Under the pieces are notes generated by a model that ran no database searches, was not told where the DNA came from, and worked only from the letters and a program-made list of their open reading frames with translations. From positions 1 to 52,059 of the IMG/VR virus record IMGVR_UViG_3300036792_000274: a stretch of DNA of 52,059 bases. One strand, 5' to 3'. This document shows, in pieces, positions 1 to 7,400 of the stretch (positions within the stretch are counted from its first letter, which is position 1; the number at the start of each line of letters is the position of its first letter). Both the position numbers and the translations under genes were made by a program. The stretch is from a virus.

Positions 1-127
1 AACAGAACATGTTCATCCGCGCCAACGCCGCCCAGAACGTCGTCGGCGCCGCCTTCGGGCCGCTGATCCCGGTCGATCGCCTGCTCACCTACCTCTGGGA
101 CACCGAGGACGACGGCGACCAGGTGGG
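1..127. repeat. Terminal overlap, copy 1
   Basis: Bases 1-127 are identical to 51933-52059. The repeat lies inside the portal coding sequence and joining the ends restores one uninterrupted reading frame. An exact 127-base overlap is typical of a circular contig from a k=127 assembly graph, so it marks a circular or circularly permuted genome rather than a biological repeat. Confidence 0.95.
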
Positions 128-1835
128 CCGGTCGATGATGCGCGCCTGCTACCGCGACTGGCTGGTCAAGGACGCGCTGATCCGCGTCGACGCGACGAAG
201 CACCAGCGGAACGCGATGGGCGTGCCGTGGTTCGAGGTCGATAAAGACGCGACCGACAAACAGGTGGGCGAACTGCGCGACATCGCGGAACGTTGGCGCG
301 CGGGCGAGGCGAGCGGCGGCGCGGGCCCGGGCAAGCTGACGCTCAAGGGCGTCGAAGGGCAGCTGCCCGACACGATCGGCTCGGTCAGGTACCACGACCA
401 GCAGATGAGCCGTGCTTTCCTCCAGCTGTTCTTCGACCTGGGGACGACGGAAACCGGCAGCCGCGCGCTCGGCGCCGAGCTCATCGACTGGTACACGCAG
501 TCGCAGGACACCGTTGCCAGCTGGTTCGGCAACACGACGCAGCTTCAGATCGAGCGCGAGGTCGAACTCAACTGGGGGCCCGACGAGCAGCCGCCGCTCT
601 TGACGCATCAGCGCATGGAGAGCCAAGAACTGGCCTTCGCGGACCTGATCGCGGGCGTCGTCGGCGGCCTGATCGTCGTCGACGAAGAGCTCGGCCACTA
701 CATCGAGCAGCGCTGGCACCTGCCGGCGGGCACGGGCGCCACGGAACCGAAAGCCGAACCCGTCCCGCCGCAACTCGAAGAATCGGAACCGGGCGAAGTG
801 CCGGACCCGGGCGAAGAGCCGCTGCCGAAAGCGCCGAATCCCGACGCCCGCCAGCGCAAACGCGCCGAGATGGCGAACCGGATCGCCGCGGCCGCCGTCC
901 GCCCGATGCGCTGGCCCGACCTGGCGCGCGCCGCCGGCGTCGACTCCAAGCACGGCACGGCACGCCGGGCCCGCGACCAGCTGATCCGCGCGGGCCGTCT
1001 CGAGCGGCGCCACGGCGGCGAGTTGGCACCCGTGGCAGGGCTGCGTCTGCCCGACCGCGAGCTACGCCGCGACCCGACCGAGGCCGAGCTCGCCGCGCAC
1101 GTCGACTTCGCCCGCGTGGAGGAAGTCCACGTCTCCGGCGTCGACCTTCTCGTCGAAGCGATCAAAGCCGCTCAGGGAGCGCAGTTCGACGAAATCGCCG
1201 AGGAGGTCGAGGCGGCCGCGGGCGACGCCGAACGCCTGTCGTCGATCACCGTGCAGCCGATCCCCGAGGATACGATCGAAGAGCACCTGCTCGAAGTTGC
1301 CAAAGAGGGCGTGGCGTCGGCACGCGCCGAGCGCGACGCGCAGTTGGCACCCGAGGAACCCGCGGCCGACGCCGCAGGTGCCAACGACGAAGAAGACGAC
1401 CCCGAACCCGACCAGGAAGCGATCGACAAAACGGTCCACGAACGCGCGGTCGCGCTCGCCGGGACGCTGGCCGGCGGGCTGGCCGCGGCGGCGAGCAAAA
1501 AAGCGGCGTCGCTGTCGGCGCTCCCGGCCGCCGAAGCCGCCACGCAGACGCGCGAATACCTCGAAGGGCTGAAAGGCGCTGCGGTCAAAGAGCAGGCGTC
1601 AGGCGCCGTCTCGCAGGCGTACAACACCGGGCGCCGGGAGTTCATGCGCGCCGCCCAGCCGGCCAGCCTCTTCGCGAGCGAGATCCTTGACGGGAACACC
1701 TGCGAAAACTGCGAAGCCGAGGACGGCGAAACCTTCCCGACGCTCGCCGTCGCCGAACAGAGCTACCCGCTTGGCGGCTACATCGAATGCGAAGGCGGCC
1801 TGCTCTGCCGCGGAGTACTCGTCGGCGTCTACTAG
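1..1835 (+). CDS. Portal fused to minor head protein (C-terminal part; gene wraps the contig end)
   Basis: This is the continuation of the gene that starts at 51389; joined across the circle it encodes about 792 residues. The N-terminal two thirds look like a DUF935 (Mu gp29-type) portal, which forms the dodecameric DNA gate of the head. A Pro/Glu-rich linker follows. Near joined residues 472-527 is a helix-turn-helix-like stretch (WPDLARAAGVDSKHGTARRA). The last 60 residues resemble the end of Mu F-type minor head proteins, with SEILDGNTCENCEAEDG, the GGY motif and a final C-x-GG-x-x-C-R-G. Portal and minor head protein are normally separate neighbouring genes, so this is a fusion. The HTH reading is weaker than the two terminal assignments. 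The stop TAG at 1833 also begins a TAGGGT box for the next gene. Confidence 0.88.
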   Translation, partial: QNMFIRANAAQNVVGAAFGPLIPVDRLLTYLWDTEDDGDQVGRSMMRACYRDWLVKDALIRVDATKHQRNAMGVPWFEVDKDATDKQVGELRDIAERWRAGEASGGAGPGKLTLKGVEGQLPDTIGSVRYHDQQMSRAFLQLFFDLGTTETGSRALGAELIDWYTQSQDTVASWFGNTTQLQIEREVELNWGPDEQPPLLTHQRMESQELAFADLIAGVVGGLIVVDEELGHYIEQRWHLPAGTGATEPKAEPVPPQLEESEPGEVPDPGEEPLPKAPNPDARQRKRAEMANRIAAAAVRPMRWPDLARAAGVDSKHGTARRARDQLIRAGRLERRHGGELAPVAGLRLPDRELRRDPTEAELAAHVDFARVEEVHVSGVDLLVEAIKAAQGAQFDEIAEEVEAAAGDAERLSSITVQPIPEDTIEEHLLEVAKEGVASARAERDAQLAPEEPAADAAGANDEEDDPEPDQEAIDKTVHERAVALAGTLAGGLAAAASKKAASLSALPAAEAATQTREYLEGLKGAAVKEQASGAVSQAYNTGRREFMRAAQPASLFASEILDGNTCENCEAEDGETFPTLAVAEQSYPLGGYIECEGGLLCRGVLVGVY

Positions 1836-1838
1836 GGT
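1833..1838 (+). promoter_or_regulatory. TAGGGT -10-like box
   Basis: TAGGGT includes the portal stop codon and lies 8 nt before the ATG at 1847. It belongs to a set of TAGGGTC boxes upstream of genes here (3998, 11131, 24883, 32446, 41076, 49317, 51230). No good -35 is visible. Confidence 0.35.
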
Positions 1839-1846
1839 CCGCCACG

Positions 1847-2065
1847 ATGGAACGGTCGCGGATCAGCGCAGGGCAGGCGGTAGTCGTGAAACCGGAGACG
1901 GGCAGCCGCCGGAGCCGGTCGCTGAGCGGCCAGCGCGCGTTCGTGATCGACCTGGAGCCCGACCCCAAGCGCCCCGATCGCGTCAAAGTGCGGTTCGAGC
2001 GCGGCGGGACGTCGATCGTCCGCATCCACCGGCTGCAACCGGCGATCGAACGCATAAACCCTTGA
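1847..2065 (+). CDS. Small hypothetical protein
   Basis: This encodes 72 residues. ATG 1847 follows the portal stop by 11 nt with no Shine-Dalgarno sequence but a TAGGGT box close upstream. The alternation of short beta-prone stretches (GQAVVVKP, QRAFVIDL, DRVKVRF) with basic turns suggests a small SH3-like barrel, as in many phage accessory proteins; this is a guess from pattern. The gene ends directly at the -35 of the promoter at 2062. No specific function is recognised. Confidence 0.7.
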   Translation: MERSRISAGQAVVVKPETGSRRSRSLSGQRAFVIDLEPDPKRPDRVKVRFERGGTSIVRIHRLQPAIERINP

Positions 2066-2098
2066 CGCGCGGCTAGGTTTCTTGATACCCTCTGGGTG
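2062..2098 (+). promoter_or_regulatory. Promoter of the TTGACGCGCGGCWAGG family
   Basis: The -35 is TTGACG (2062-2067), followed by an 18-nt spacer carrying CGCGGCTAGGTTT, and the -10 is TACCCT (2086-2091). Six nt later comes GTG at 2098, the predicted +1, opening GTGATCGTC. Five other promoters in the window share the extended -35 sequence. Confidence 0.8.
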
Positions 2099-2127
2099 TG
2101 ATCGTCACTCCCAACCTGGAGGTCCCA
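2098..2127 (+). other. Leaderless leader M-I-V-T in frame with the next gene
   Basis: GTG ATC GTC ACT begins at the predicted transcription start and reads in frame into the gene at 2128, where GGAGG (2118-2122) offers a second, Shine-Dalgarno start. TGGGTGTG and CACTCCCA can pair with one mismatch to form a hairpin at the extreme 5' end of the mRNA. The same GTGATCGT start occurs at 25738, 38863, 41362 and 46669. Confidence 0.5.
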
Positions 2128-2553
2128 GTGAAACTCTCCCTAGACCAGTTCGATCGCCTCAAGCACGTGCTCGGCGACGTCGACCTCAGCGATGCCGACG
2201 AACCGGCCGCGTCGCGGATCAACAAGGTCACCCGCGAGGACGCCGCGGTCACCGCGCACGTCGAGTGGGGCCGGATCGTCTACGACCGCGACGAGATCGT
2301 CGCCGCGATGGTCGACACGCTGCACCCCATGATCGTCGACGACGCGGGCGCCGAGCTCGGCATCGGGTCGATGGTCAGCGACGGCAGCGGGGGCGACGGC
2401 GAAGTCGTCAAGATCCTCGAGCCCGACGAATCGCATTGGAAGGTCGGCGTCCAGTGGCCGGAGTACGACGAACCCGAGTTGCACTCGGCGCTCCCCGTCG
2501 ACATGTCGGAAGCGTGGCTGGTCTGCAACGCCGTCACCGTCTCCAAACCGTGA
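2128..2553 (+). CDS. Hypothetical acidic protein
   Basis: The gene encodes 141 residues from GTG 2128 (GGAGG 5 nt upstream) or 151 from the leaderless GTG at 2098. Its second half (VKILEPDESHWKVGVQWPEY) looks like a small beta barrel. It is first in a run of six tightly packed genes to 3981 driven by the promoter at 2062. These sit between portal and head protease, where structural genes would be expected, so they look like an early-type cassette inserted in the head module. No family recognised. Confidence 0.75.
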   Translation: MKLSLDQFDRLKHVLGDVDLSDADEPAASRINKVTREDAAVTAHVEWGRIVYDRDEIVAAMVDTLHPMIVDDAGAELGIGSMVSDGSGGDGEVVKILEPDESHWKVGVQWPEYDEPELHSALPVDMSEAWLVCNAVTVSKP

Positions 2554-2759
2554 CCTTTCTCGACGATCACAAGGTCGACCCGCCGGGGACTCATTCCCCG
2601 GCGGCGTCGATCGACTGCCCCGAGTGCGGGACGTCTCTGGAGGTCGGCTACGACGTCGAGTACTCCGGCGGCGACTGCCACCGCTGCGGCACCGCGATCG
2701 ACGAAGACGAAGTGCGCGACCAGCTGACGGCCGCGAGCGAGCCGAGGGAGTGGGGATGA
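2550..2759 (+). CDS. Small zinc-ribbon protein
   Basis: This encodes 69 residues. The GTG start overlaps the previous stop by four bases (GTGA). It has two CxxC knuckles, CPECG and CHRCG, about 20 residues apart, as in rubredoxin-like zinc ribbons, and an acidic C-terminus. It is one of many small zinc-ribbon proteins in this genome. A role in nucleic acid or protein binding is plausible but not shown. Confidence 0.7.
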   Translation: MTFLDDHKVDPPGTHSPAASIDCPECGTSLEVGYDVEYSGGDCHRCGTAIDEDEVRDQLTAASEPREWG

Positions 2760-3079
2760 ACCAGCGCGCAGACGCCTCCGTTGTCGCCGACATGCACATC
2801 TTCGCCCGGATCGGCGACCGCTACTGGGAGACGCCGCGGTGCCGCTCGGCGCTGCTCCCGTGGGTCACGTTCTCGGTGCGCGGCCACATCCTGACTTCGC
2901 AGCTGGTCCCGGAGTTCGACGCGATCGGCTGGCCCTGGCCGACCTGGCGCTGCACCAAACGCCCGTTCGACTGGGCCGAGGATCAAGCCGACCTCCCGCA
3001 CCCGCCGCGAGGGCTGCAAGACGATCGGCGACGGTGGACGTTCCCACTTCGCCCGCCGGCGCCGGTCGTGCAGCCATGA
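2756..3079 (+). CDS. Hypothetical protein
   Basis: The product is 107 residues and the ATG overlaps the zinc-ribbon stop (ATGA). It is rich in Trp and aromatics (WPWPTWRCTKRPFDWAED) with a basic, Pro-rich end. It is translationally coupled to both neighbours by 4-nt overlaps. No family recognised. Confidence 0.65.
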   Translation: MNQRADASVVADMHIFARIGDRYWETPRCRSALLPWVTFSVRGHILTSQLVPEFDAIGWPWPTWRCTKRPFDWAEDQADLPHPPRGLQDDRRRWTFPLRPPAPVVQP

Positions 3080-3378
3080 CGTCCGCGTTGCAGCTGGAGC
3101 TCGGCGAGCACGTGGTCACCGTCGACGAGGCAAACCAGCGGCTCAAGGAAGCGCTCGAGGTCCGCGTCGACGCCCACAAGCGGCGCTGCCGCGATCAGCC
3201 GATCATGACCGTCCACGAATACCTGGTCGCGCTGGAGTGGGTGCGCTGGGTCGAGGACACGCTCGAGCCGATCCGCGAGGCCAACGGGTTCACCTGCTCG
3301 CGGGCCTACGAACGGTGCAGCGCCCACACCGAGGACTTCTACCGCGGCGAGCAGGGGAGGGCGTTTTGGGCGCGCTGA
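3076..3378 (+). CDS. Hypothetical helical protein
   Basis: The product is 100 residues and starts by ATGA overlap. It is predicted mostly helical and resembles small actinophage proteins with EALEVRVDAHKRRC and DTLEPIREANGFTCSRAYERC motifs. Three cysteines are present but there is no clear CxxC pair. Function unknown. Confidence 0.65.
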   Translation: MTSALQLELGEHVVTVDEANQRLKEALEVRVDAHKRRCRDQPIMTVHEYLVALEWVRWVEDTLEPIREANGFTCSRAYERCSAHTEDFYRGEQGRAFWAR

Positions 3379-3632
3379 AGCTTGGCGACATGCACCACGC
3401 CGCGGTCGCGATCGAAGAACTCTGGGCCGAGCGCGCGGAGCCGAAGACGGCCACAGAGGTCGCCGAAAAGCTGCGCTGGTTCGAGCCCGGGCACAATGTC
3501 GACGTCGTGACCGGCGGCGGCGAGCACTCGACCTTCGAGAGCCGCGGGGCGCCGGAAACCCACCGCGCGGCCGTCGCCCTGGAGGCGGCGATGGACCACG
3601 GGCTGATCCTCCGCGAAGCCATCCGTGCGTGA
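3366..3632 (+). CDS. Hypothetical protein with TTG start
   Basis: The product is 88 residues if translation begins at TTG 3366, which has GGGGAGG well placed upstream; ATG 3390 would give 80. It contains an HNVDVVTGGGEHSTFE segment and Ala-rich helices. It overlaps the previous gene by 13 nt and the next by 8 nt, consistent with translational coupling. Function unknown. Confidence 0.6.
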   Translation: MGALKLGDMHHAAVAIEELWAERAEPKTATEVAEKLRWFEPGHNVDVVTGGGEHSTFESRGAPETHRAAVALEAAMDHGLILREAIRA

Positions 3633-3981
3633 GCCGATCTCACAGGCCAAGCTGGTCGGGCTGCGCCAGGTGCTCGAGCGCGACGGCGCCGCGCAGTTCC
3701 ACCGCGGCTCGGTCGTCGAGATCGTCGACTGCACCGGCTGCAAGGGCCGCGGCCAGGTGCCCGAAGGCGGCCGCCTGCCGCATGAGGACGTGACCTGGCT
3801 GCGCTGCGAACGGTGCAAAGGGGAGTGCTCGGTCCTGCGCGTCACCGGCCCGATGGGCGGCATCACGCACTACGCGCTCGAGGACATCCGCCACGCCTAC
3901 GACCTGGCGCTGAACGGGCCGCGACCGAAGGCCCAGCCGAAGGGCGATCCGGGCGACTACGGCGACGAAGCGCCGTTCTAG
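3625..3981 (+). CDS. Zinc-ribbon protein with DnaJ-like CxxCxGxG
   Basis: The product is 118 residues from GTG 3625. CTGCKGRG near residue 36 and CERCKGEC near residue 62 form a DnaJ-type zinc-binding pair. The C-terminus is Pro/Lys/Asp rich. The same CxxCxGxG module recurs in proteins at 26418, 31464, 36700 and 37334. It is last in the inserted small-gene run. Function unknown. Confidence 0.7.
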   Translation: MREPISQAKLVGLRQVLERDGAAQFHRGSVVEIVDCTGCKGRGQVPEGGRLPHEDVTWLRCERCKGECSVLRVTGPMGGITHYALEDIRHAYDLALNGPRPKAQPKGDPGDYGDEAPF

Positions 3982-3997
3982 CCGCCGCCTGGGCACA

Positions 3998-4003
3998 TAG
4001 GGT
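3998..4003 (+). promoter_or_regulatory. TAGGGT -10-like box
   Basis: TAGGGT precedes a 70-nt non-coding stretch containing the hairpin at 4026-4058. No -35 is evident. Confidence 0.25.
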
Positions 4004-4025
4004 CCGCGCCTCTGGGGGGCTGTAG

Positions 4026-4058
4026 GCGCCGGCGGCTCGGACTGGGGGCCGCCGGCGC
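4026..4058 (+). terminator. Terminator-like hairpin
   Basis: Perfect 11-bp arms GCGCCGGCGGC / GCCGCCGGCGC enclose an 11-nt loop and are followed by TTCTAT. It lies between the small-gene run and the head protease and probably ends the former. Its 3' arm belongs to a 17-nt sequence repeated at 50111, so it may also be part of the next promoter. Confidence 0.55.
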
Positions 4059-4061
4059 TTC

Positions 4062-4074
4062 TATCGTGGGCGCA
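4062..4074 (+). promoter_or_regulatory. Leaderless promoter for head operon
   Basis: TATCGT (4062-4067) plus 6 nt places the predicted +1 on the A of ATG 4074. The 17 nt CTGGGGGCCGCCGGCGC ending three bases before the -10 is identical to the sequence three bases before the -10 at 50131. Confidence 0.55.
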
Positions 4075-4616
4075 TGAGCGAAGCCCTGCCGCTGTTGTCG
4101 ATCCCTCACGTCGAGCTCGCCACGGTCGGCAAGGACTGGCCCGGCTCCAACGGCGACCTGACCTTCCGGTTCGACCACTTTGAAGACGCCGTGGTCGCGG
4201 CCAACGAGGACCCGCACATTCAGCTGCCGCGGATCAAGATCGGCCACACCGACCCGCGCTTCAACACCGAAGTCGAGCACGACCACGACCCGTTCTGGGC
4301 CTTCGACGACGGCGAGCCCGCGCTCGGGTCGATCGCCAACCTCGAACTCGACGGCGCGGTCCTCTTCGGCGACTTCATCAACGTCCCGTTCTGGCTCGCG
4401 ACGATCATGCCCGCGGCGTACCCGAACCGCTCGCTGGAGGGCGCCTACGTCGACGGCCGCTGGCGCGTCGTCACGCCCGGCGGCAAGGAGTACTCGTTTG
4501 TCCTCACCGCCGTCGCGCTGCTCGGCATCTTCCGCCCCGCGGTCGAAGATCTCGAGGACCTGGAGGGCTTCCTCACGATGGGCGACGGCGTGGAATACAT
4601 CACGCCGGAGCAGTAG
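4074..4616 (+). CDS. Putative head maturation protease (Mu gpI-like)
   Basis: The product is 180 residues. It lies just upstream of a scaffold and the capsid gene, where Mu-like phages carry the prohead protease. The segment YPNRSLEGAYVDGRWRV, the strand KEYSFVLTAVALLG and the following PAV-x-x-L resemble Mu I-type proteases, which cleave scaffold and capsid during maturation. Catalytic residues cannot be assigned with confidence from inspection. In Mu the protease and scaffold are one polypeptide; here the scaffold is a separate gene 20 nt downstream. The start is ATG with a leaderless -10 box. Confidence 0.6.
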   Translation: MSEALPLLSIPHVELATVGKDWPGSNGDLTFRFDHFEDAVVAANEDPHIQLPRIKIGHTDPRFNTEVEHDHDPFWAFDDGEPALGSIANLELDGAVLFGDFINVPFWLATIMPAAYPNRSLEGAYVDGRWRVVTPGGKEYSFVLTAVALLGIFRPAVEDLEDLEGFLTMGDGVEYITPEQ

Positions 4617-4636
4617 GGGTCGACGGCGGTGGCACG

Positions 4637-5791
4637 ATGAGGACCGTGAAGCGCGACCCGAAACCGACCGCCGCCCGCCCGCGCCAGGCGCGCCGCGCCG
4701 CGCCGGCCGCAGCGCCCGCGATCGAGGCCGCGGCGGACATCGACCGCGTGGTCGAGCTCTACTGCCAGGAACTGATCTCGAAAGGCTACGACGACCCCGA
4801 ATACTGGTGGTGGCCGCGCGCGGTCTGGGCCGACCCGAACCAGCTGATCGTCGACGGCGAGAACGGCTCCCTCTACCGGGTCGCCTTCTCGACCAACGAT
4901 CAGCAGGAGGTCACCTTCGCCGATCCGGTCGAGGTTCTGGAGACGTTCACCGACCTTGAGCCCGCGGCCAAGGCCCGCGTCCTCGTCTCTGCGGCGCGCG
5001 ACACGGGCTCCCGCGCCCCGTCCCGCGTCTATGCGAGCCGCGAGGACACGCCTGCGGCCCCGAAAACGGAGCCGGAGGGGGGGGTCGATGAGGGCGGTAA
5101 CAATGTTGGCATGAACCGCGAGCAACTTTGCGCCGCACTCGGGCTTCCCGCCGACGCGACCGACGAGCAGATCGACGCGAAAACCGCGGAGCTTGCCGCG
5201 GCCGACCCCGCAGAGGGCGGCGACGGCGGCCAGGGCGGCGGCGAGCCGGACCCGGCGCCCGCAGGTGAGGGCGGCGAGGGTGGAGAGGGCGGCGAGCCCG
5301 ATCCCGCTCCGGCCGCGAGCGCTCAGCTGCCCGAGGGCATGGTCGCGGTCCCGGCCGACATCTGGGAGTCGGTCCAGACGGGCGCCATCGCCGGCGGCCA
5401 GCTGGCCGAGCAGGCGGAGGTCACCAACCGCGACAGCACGATCGTCGCCGCGACCGCCGCGGGCAAAATCTCGCCCAGCGCGAAAGAGTCGATGGTCAAC
5501 CTGCACGCCCGGGACAAAGAGGCGTTCTACAAACTTCTGACCGCATCGGTCAGCGAGGGCGGCCTCGCCCCGAACCTGATTCCGGTGGCCCAGCGCGGCG
5601 GTGCTGCGACGGCGACCGGCGCGACGCCGGGGCCCGGTGGCGGACCCGGCGCGATGGTTCCGGGCGGTCAGGTTCCGGCCGAGGCCGGCGGCGAGTACGT
5701 CCCGCCGGAGCGCATGGTCGCTCTCTTCGGCAAGCAGTACGCCCCGCCCGCGCCTGACGCATCGGGCATGACCGTGATCGGAGCTCAGTGA
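4637..5791 (+). CDS. Scaffold / capsid assembly protein
   Basis: The product is 384 residues. Residues about 55-100 (PEYWWWPRAVWADPNQLIVD...LYRVAFS) match a conserved N-terminal region found in actinophage prohead protease or scaffold proteins. A low-complexity Gly/Glu/Pro linker follows. The C-terminal part, with ISPSAKESMVNLHARDKEAF, is typical of the helical scaffold tail of Mu gpI/gpZ. An in-frame internal start at 5111 would yield scaffold alone. A run of eight G (5077-5084) lies before that start. It overlaps the decoration gene by 1-4 nt. Confidence 0.65.
   Translation: MRTVKRDPKPTAARPRQARRAAPAAAPAIEAAADIDRVVELYCQELISKGYDDPEYWWWPRAVWADPNQLIVDGENGSLYRVAFSTNDQQEVTFADPVEVLETFTDLEPAAKARVLVSAARDTGSRAPSRVYASREDTPAAPKTEPEGGVDEGGNNVGMNREQLCAALGLPADATDEQIDAKTAELAAADPAEGGDGGQGGGEPDPAPAGEGGEGGEGGEPDPAPAASAQLPEGMVAVPADIWESVQTGAIAGGQLAEQAEVTNRDSTIVAATAAGKISPSAKESMVNLHARDKEAFYKLLTASVSEGGLAPNLIPVAQRGGAATATGATPGPGGGPGAMVPGGQVPAEAGGEYVPPERMVALFGKQYAPPAPDASGMTVIGAQ
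5111..5791 (+). CDS. Nested in-frame scaffold product
   Basis: ATG 5111 opens the same frame at MNREQLCAALGLPADATDEQ, which looks like a natural scaffold N-terminus. The 226-residue product would parallel Mu Z inside I or lambda Nu3 inside C. The ribosome site is weak (GAGGGCGGT about 14 nt upstream), so the internal start is inference. Confidence 0.4.
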   Translation: MNREQLCAALGLPADATDEQIDAKTAELAAADPAEGGDGGQGGGEPDPAPAGEGGEGGEGGEPDPAPAASAQLPEGMVAVPADIWESVQTGAIAGGQLAEQAEVTNRDSTIVAATAAGKISPSAKESMVNLHARDKEAFYKLLTASVSEGGLAPNLIPVAQRGGAATATGATPGPGGGPGAMVPGGQVPAEAGGEYVPPERMVALFGKQYAPPAPDASGMTVIGAQ

Positions 5792-6213
5792 TGTTCGGAG
5801 AGGCAATCGCACCGCTGCCGGTTCTCGAGCGCTCGGTCAAGGCCGAGGAAGAACAGCTAATCGCCGGGCGCCTGGTCAGCTTCAAAGCGTTCAGCGCCGA
5901 GAAGGACTTCACCGTCGTCCACGCGGCGGCCAACGCCCTCGCCGTCGACATCTTCGGCTGCGTGCAGAAGACGTCGAAGGACCCGAAAGCCGAACCGATC
6001 CCCGACCGCCACGACGGCGGCCTGCGGGTGATGACGGTCGGCCACGGCTCCATCGCCTGGGTGGAAGCCGAAGGCGAAGTCAAAACCGGCGAAAAGCTTC
6101 AGACGGTCGCGGGCGGCAAAGTCGCCAAACTCGCGGAAGCCGGCAAAAACGCCGTCTGCAAGGTGGTCGGTCCCAACGCCAAAAACGCCCTCGTCGAAGT
6201 GGAGCTCTTCTGA
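5791..6213 (+). CDS. Putative capsid decoration protein (DUF2190-like)
   Basis: The product is 140 residues from ATG 5791 (GGAG 7 nt upstream); GTG 5788 is an alternative. The pattern GRLVSFKAF ... GSIAWVEAEGEVKTGEKLQTVAGGKV ... ALVEVELF, short strands with an internal gated-sandwich-like repeat, resembles DUF2190 head decoration proteins that stabilise expanded capsids. Position directly before the major capsid gene supports this. It overlaps that gene by one base (TGATG). Confidence 0.6.
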   Translation: MFGEAIAPLPVLERSVKAEEEQLIAGRLVSFKAFSAEKDFTVVHAAANALAVDIFGCVQKTSKDPKAEPIPDRHDGGLRVMTVGHGSIAWVEAEGEVKTGEKLQTVAGGKVAKLAEAGKNAVCKVVGPNAKNALVEVELF

Positions 6214-7259
6214 TGCACCCCGATAACTTCACCCCGAACCGCAAGGCGCTCAAGGAGCTCCTGGTCCGCGCCAGCTACGGCGATCTCGAGCTCTCGGCGA
6301 ACGGCCTGCCGATCCTGGCCGGCGCCGCGGCGATGCCGCAGAACCCGGTCGCGATGCCGCTCGGGCCCGCGACGGTCGACGGGACCACGATCACGGTCGA
6401 CACCTACGTCAACCCGCCCGTCCAGATCCCGGGGATCATCCGCAACCTGGTCGCGGCGAATCAGGGCTACTTCGCCGAGCAGATCTTCTCGACGCCGGGC
6501 TTCACCGTTACCGGCGGCGCGATCATCTACGAGGAGACGTTCCCGGAAGACTACTTCCTGCCCGCGGGCAAAGAAGGCGGCCCGCGTGCCCCCGGCGCGC
6601 CCGCCAAACGTCTCGGCTCGACCCGCCGGCCGATCAAAGCGGCCTACCCCGAATCGTGGGCCGGGTCGATCGAAGTCACCGACGAGGCGCGCACCCGCAA
6701 CAAAGTGATCGCCGTCCGCCGCCAGTTCACGCAGGCGGCCAACACGATCGCGAACAACATCCAGACGCGGGCCCTCGAATACCTTCAGGACAAGGTTGAA
6801 GAATGGGAGCGCCAGAACGCCGGGAAAAACTGGCACGAAGCGCGCCCCGAAGGGCTGGTCAACGTCGACCCGTTCACGATGCCGCACCGCGACATCGCCC
6901 TGGAGATCAAACTCTTCCAAGAGGACAAAGTTGGCGTCCTGCCCGACACGATCATCCTCAACACGGAAGACAACTTCTTCCTGACGGTGCTCTACTCGAG
7001 CTTCCCCAACGGCGGGCTCGACGGGATGCTGCGGTCCTACGGGATCAACAAGCGCCTCGTCTCGGTCCTGGCGCCGGAAGGCAACCCCTACTTCCTCCAG
7101 GCCGGCGGCATCGGCGTGATGGCCTTCGAGAAACCGCTGACGCAGGAGTACTCGCGCGTCGGGGAACGGTTCACGGACGTCTTCTCGCTCGACGTCGCGC
7201 CCGTCCTGGTCGCCTACGACGCGAGCACCATCCGGCAGCTGACCGGAGTGAACGCCTAG
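6213..7259 (+). CDS. Major capsid protein
   Basis: The product is 348 residues. An HK97-type fold is expected from position and features: a long N-terminal arm, a probable E-loop, and a central helix with RRQFTQAANTIANNIQTRAL. The C-terminal domain holds VLPDTIILNTEDNFFL and SVLAPEGNPYFLQAGGIGVM, close to capsid proteins of Mu-like actinophages. It follows the decoration gene by TGATG overlap and is followed by a strong terminator, so the head operon ends here. Confidence 0.85.
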   Translation: MHPDNFTPNRKALKELLVRASYGDLELSANGLPILAGAAAMPQNPVAMPLGPATVDGTTITVDTYVNPPVQIPGIIRNLVAANQGYFAEQIFSTPGFTVTGGAIIYEETFPEDYFLPAGKEGGPRAPGAPAKRLGSTRRPIKAAYPESWAGSIEVTDEARTRNKVIAVRRQFTQAANTIANNIQTRALEYLQDKVEEWERQNAGKNWHEARPEGLVNVDPFTMPHRDIALEIKLFQEDKVGVLPDTIILNTEDNFFLTVLYSSFPNGGLDGMLRSYGINKRLVSVLAPEGNPYFLQAGGIGVMAFEKPLTQEYSRVGERFTDVFSLDVAPVLVAYDASTIRQLTGVNA

Positions 7260-7330
7260 CTTCGATACGCGCCCCGCGGCGAGCGGCGCAGGCGGTGTGT
7301 AGGCCCGTCAGCAGGATTCCCATAGAGACG

Positions 7331-7369
7331 AAAGAGGGTCGGCCACCGCGGGGCCGGCCCTCTTGCTTT
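7331..7369 (+). terminator. Intrinsic terminator after capsid gene
   Basis: AGAGGGTCGGCC (7333-7344) pairs with GGCCGGCCCTCT (7352-7363), 12 bp including one U-G wobble, with a 7-nt loop. TTGCTTTG follows. It separates head from connector/tail genes. Confidence 0.8.
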
Positions 7370-7400
7370 GTGGGGTCGACGATCGCGGGAGACTGGGGGC

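Noticed and set aside
1-127. Biological direct terminal repeat
   Set aside because: The repeat splits the portal coding sequence and has the exact length of an assembly k-mer, so a circular contig overlap is the simpler explanation.
5077-5084. G8 run in the scaffold gene as a frameshift signal
   Set aside because: The zero frame is continuous and protein-like on both sides, and I saw no useful alternative frame. It is in a low-complexity Gly/Glu linker.
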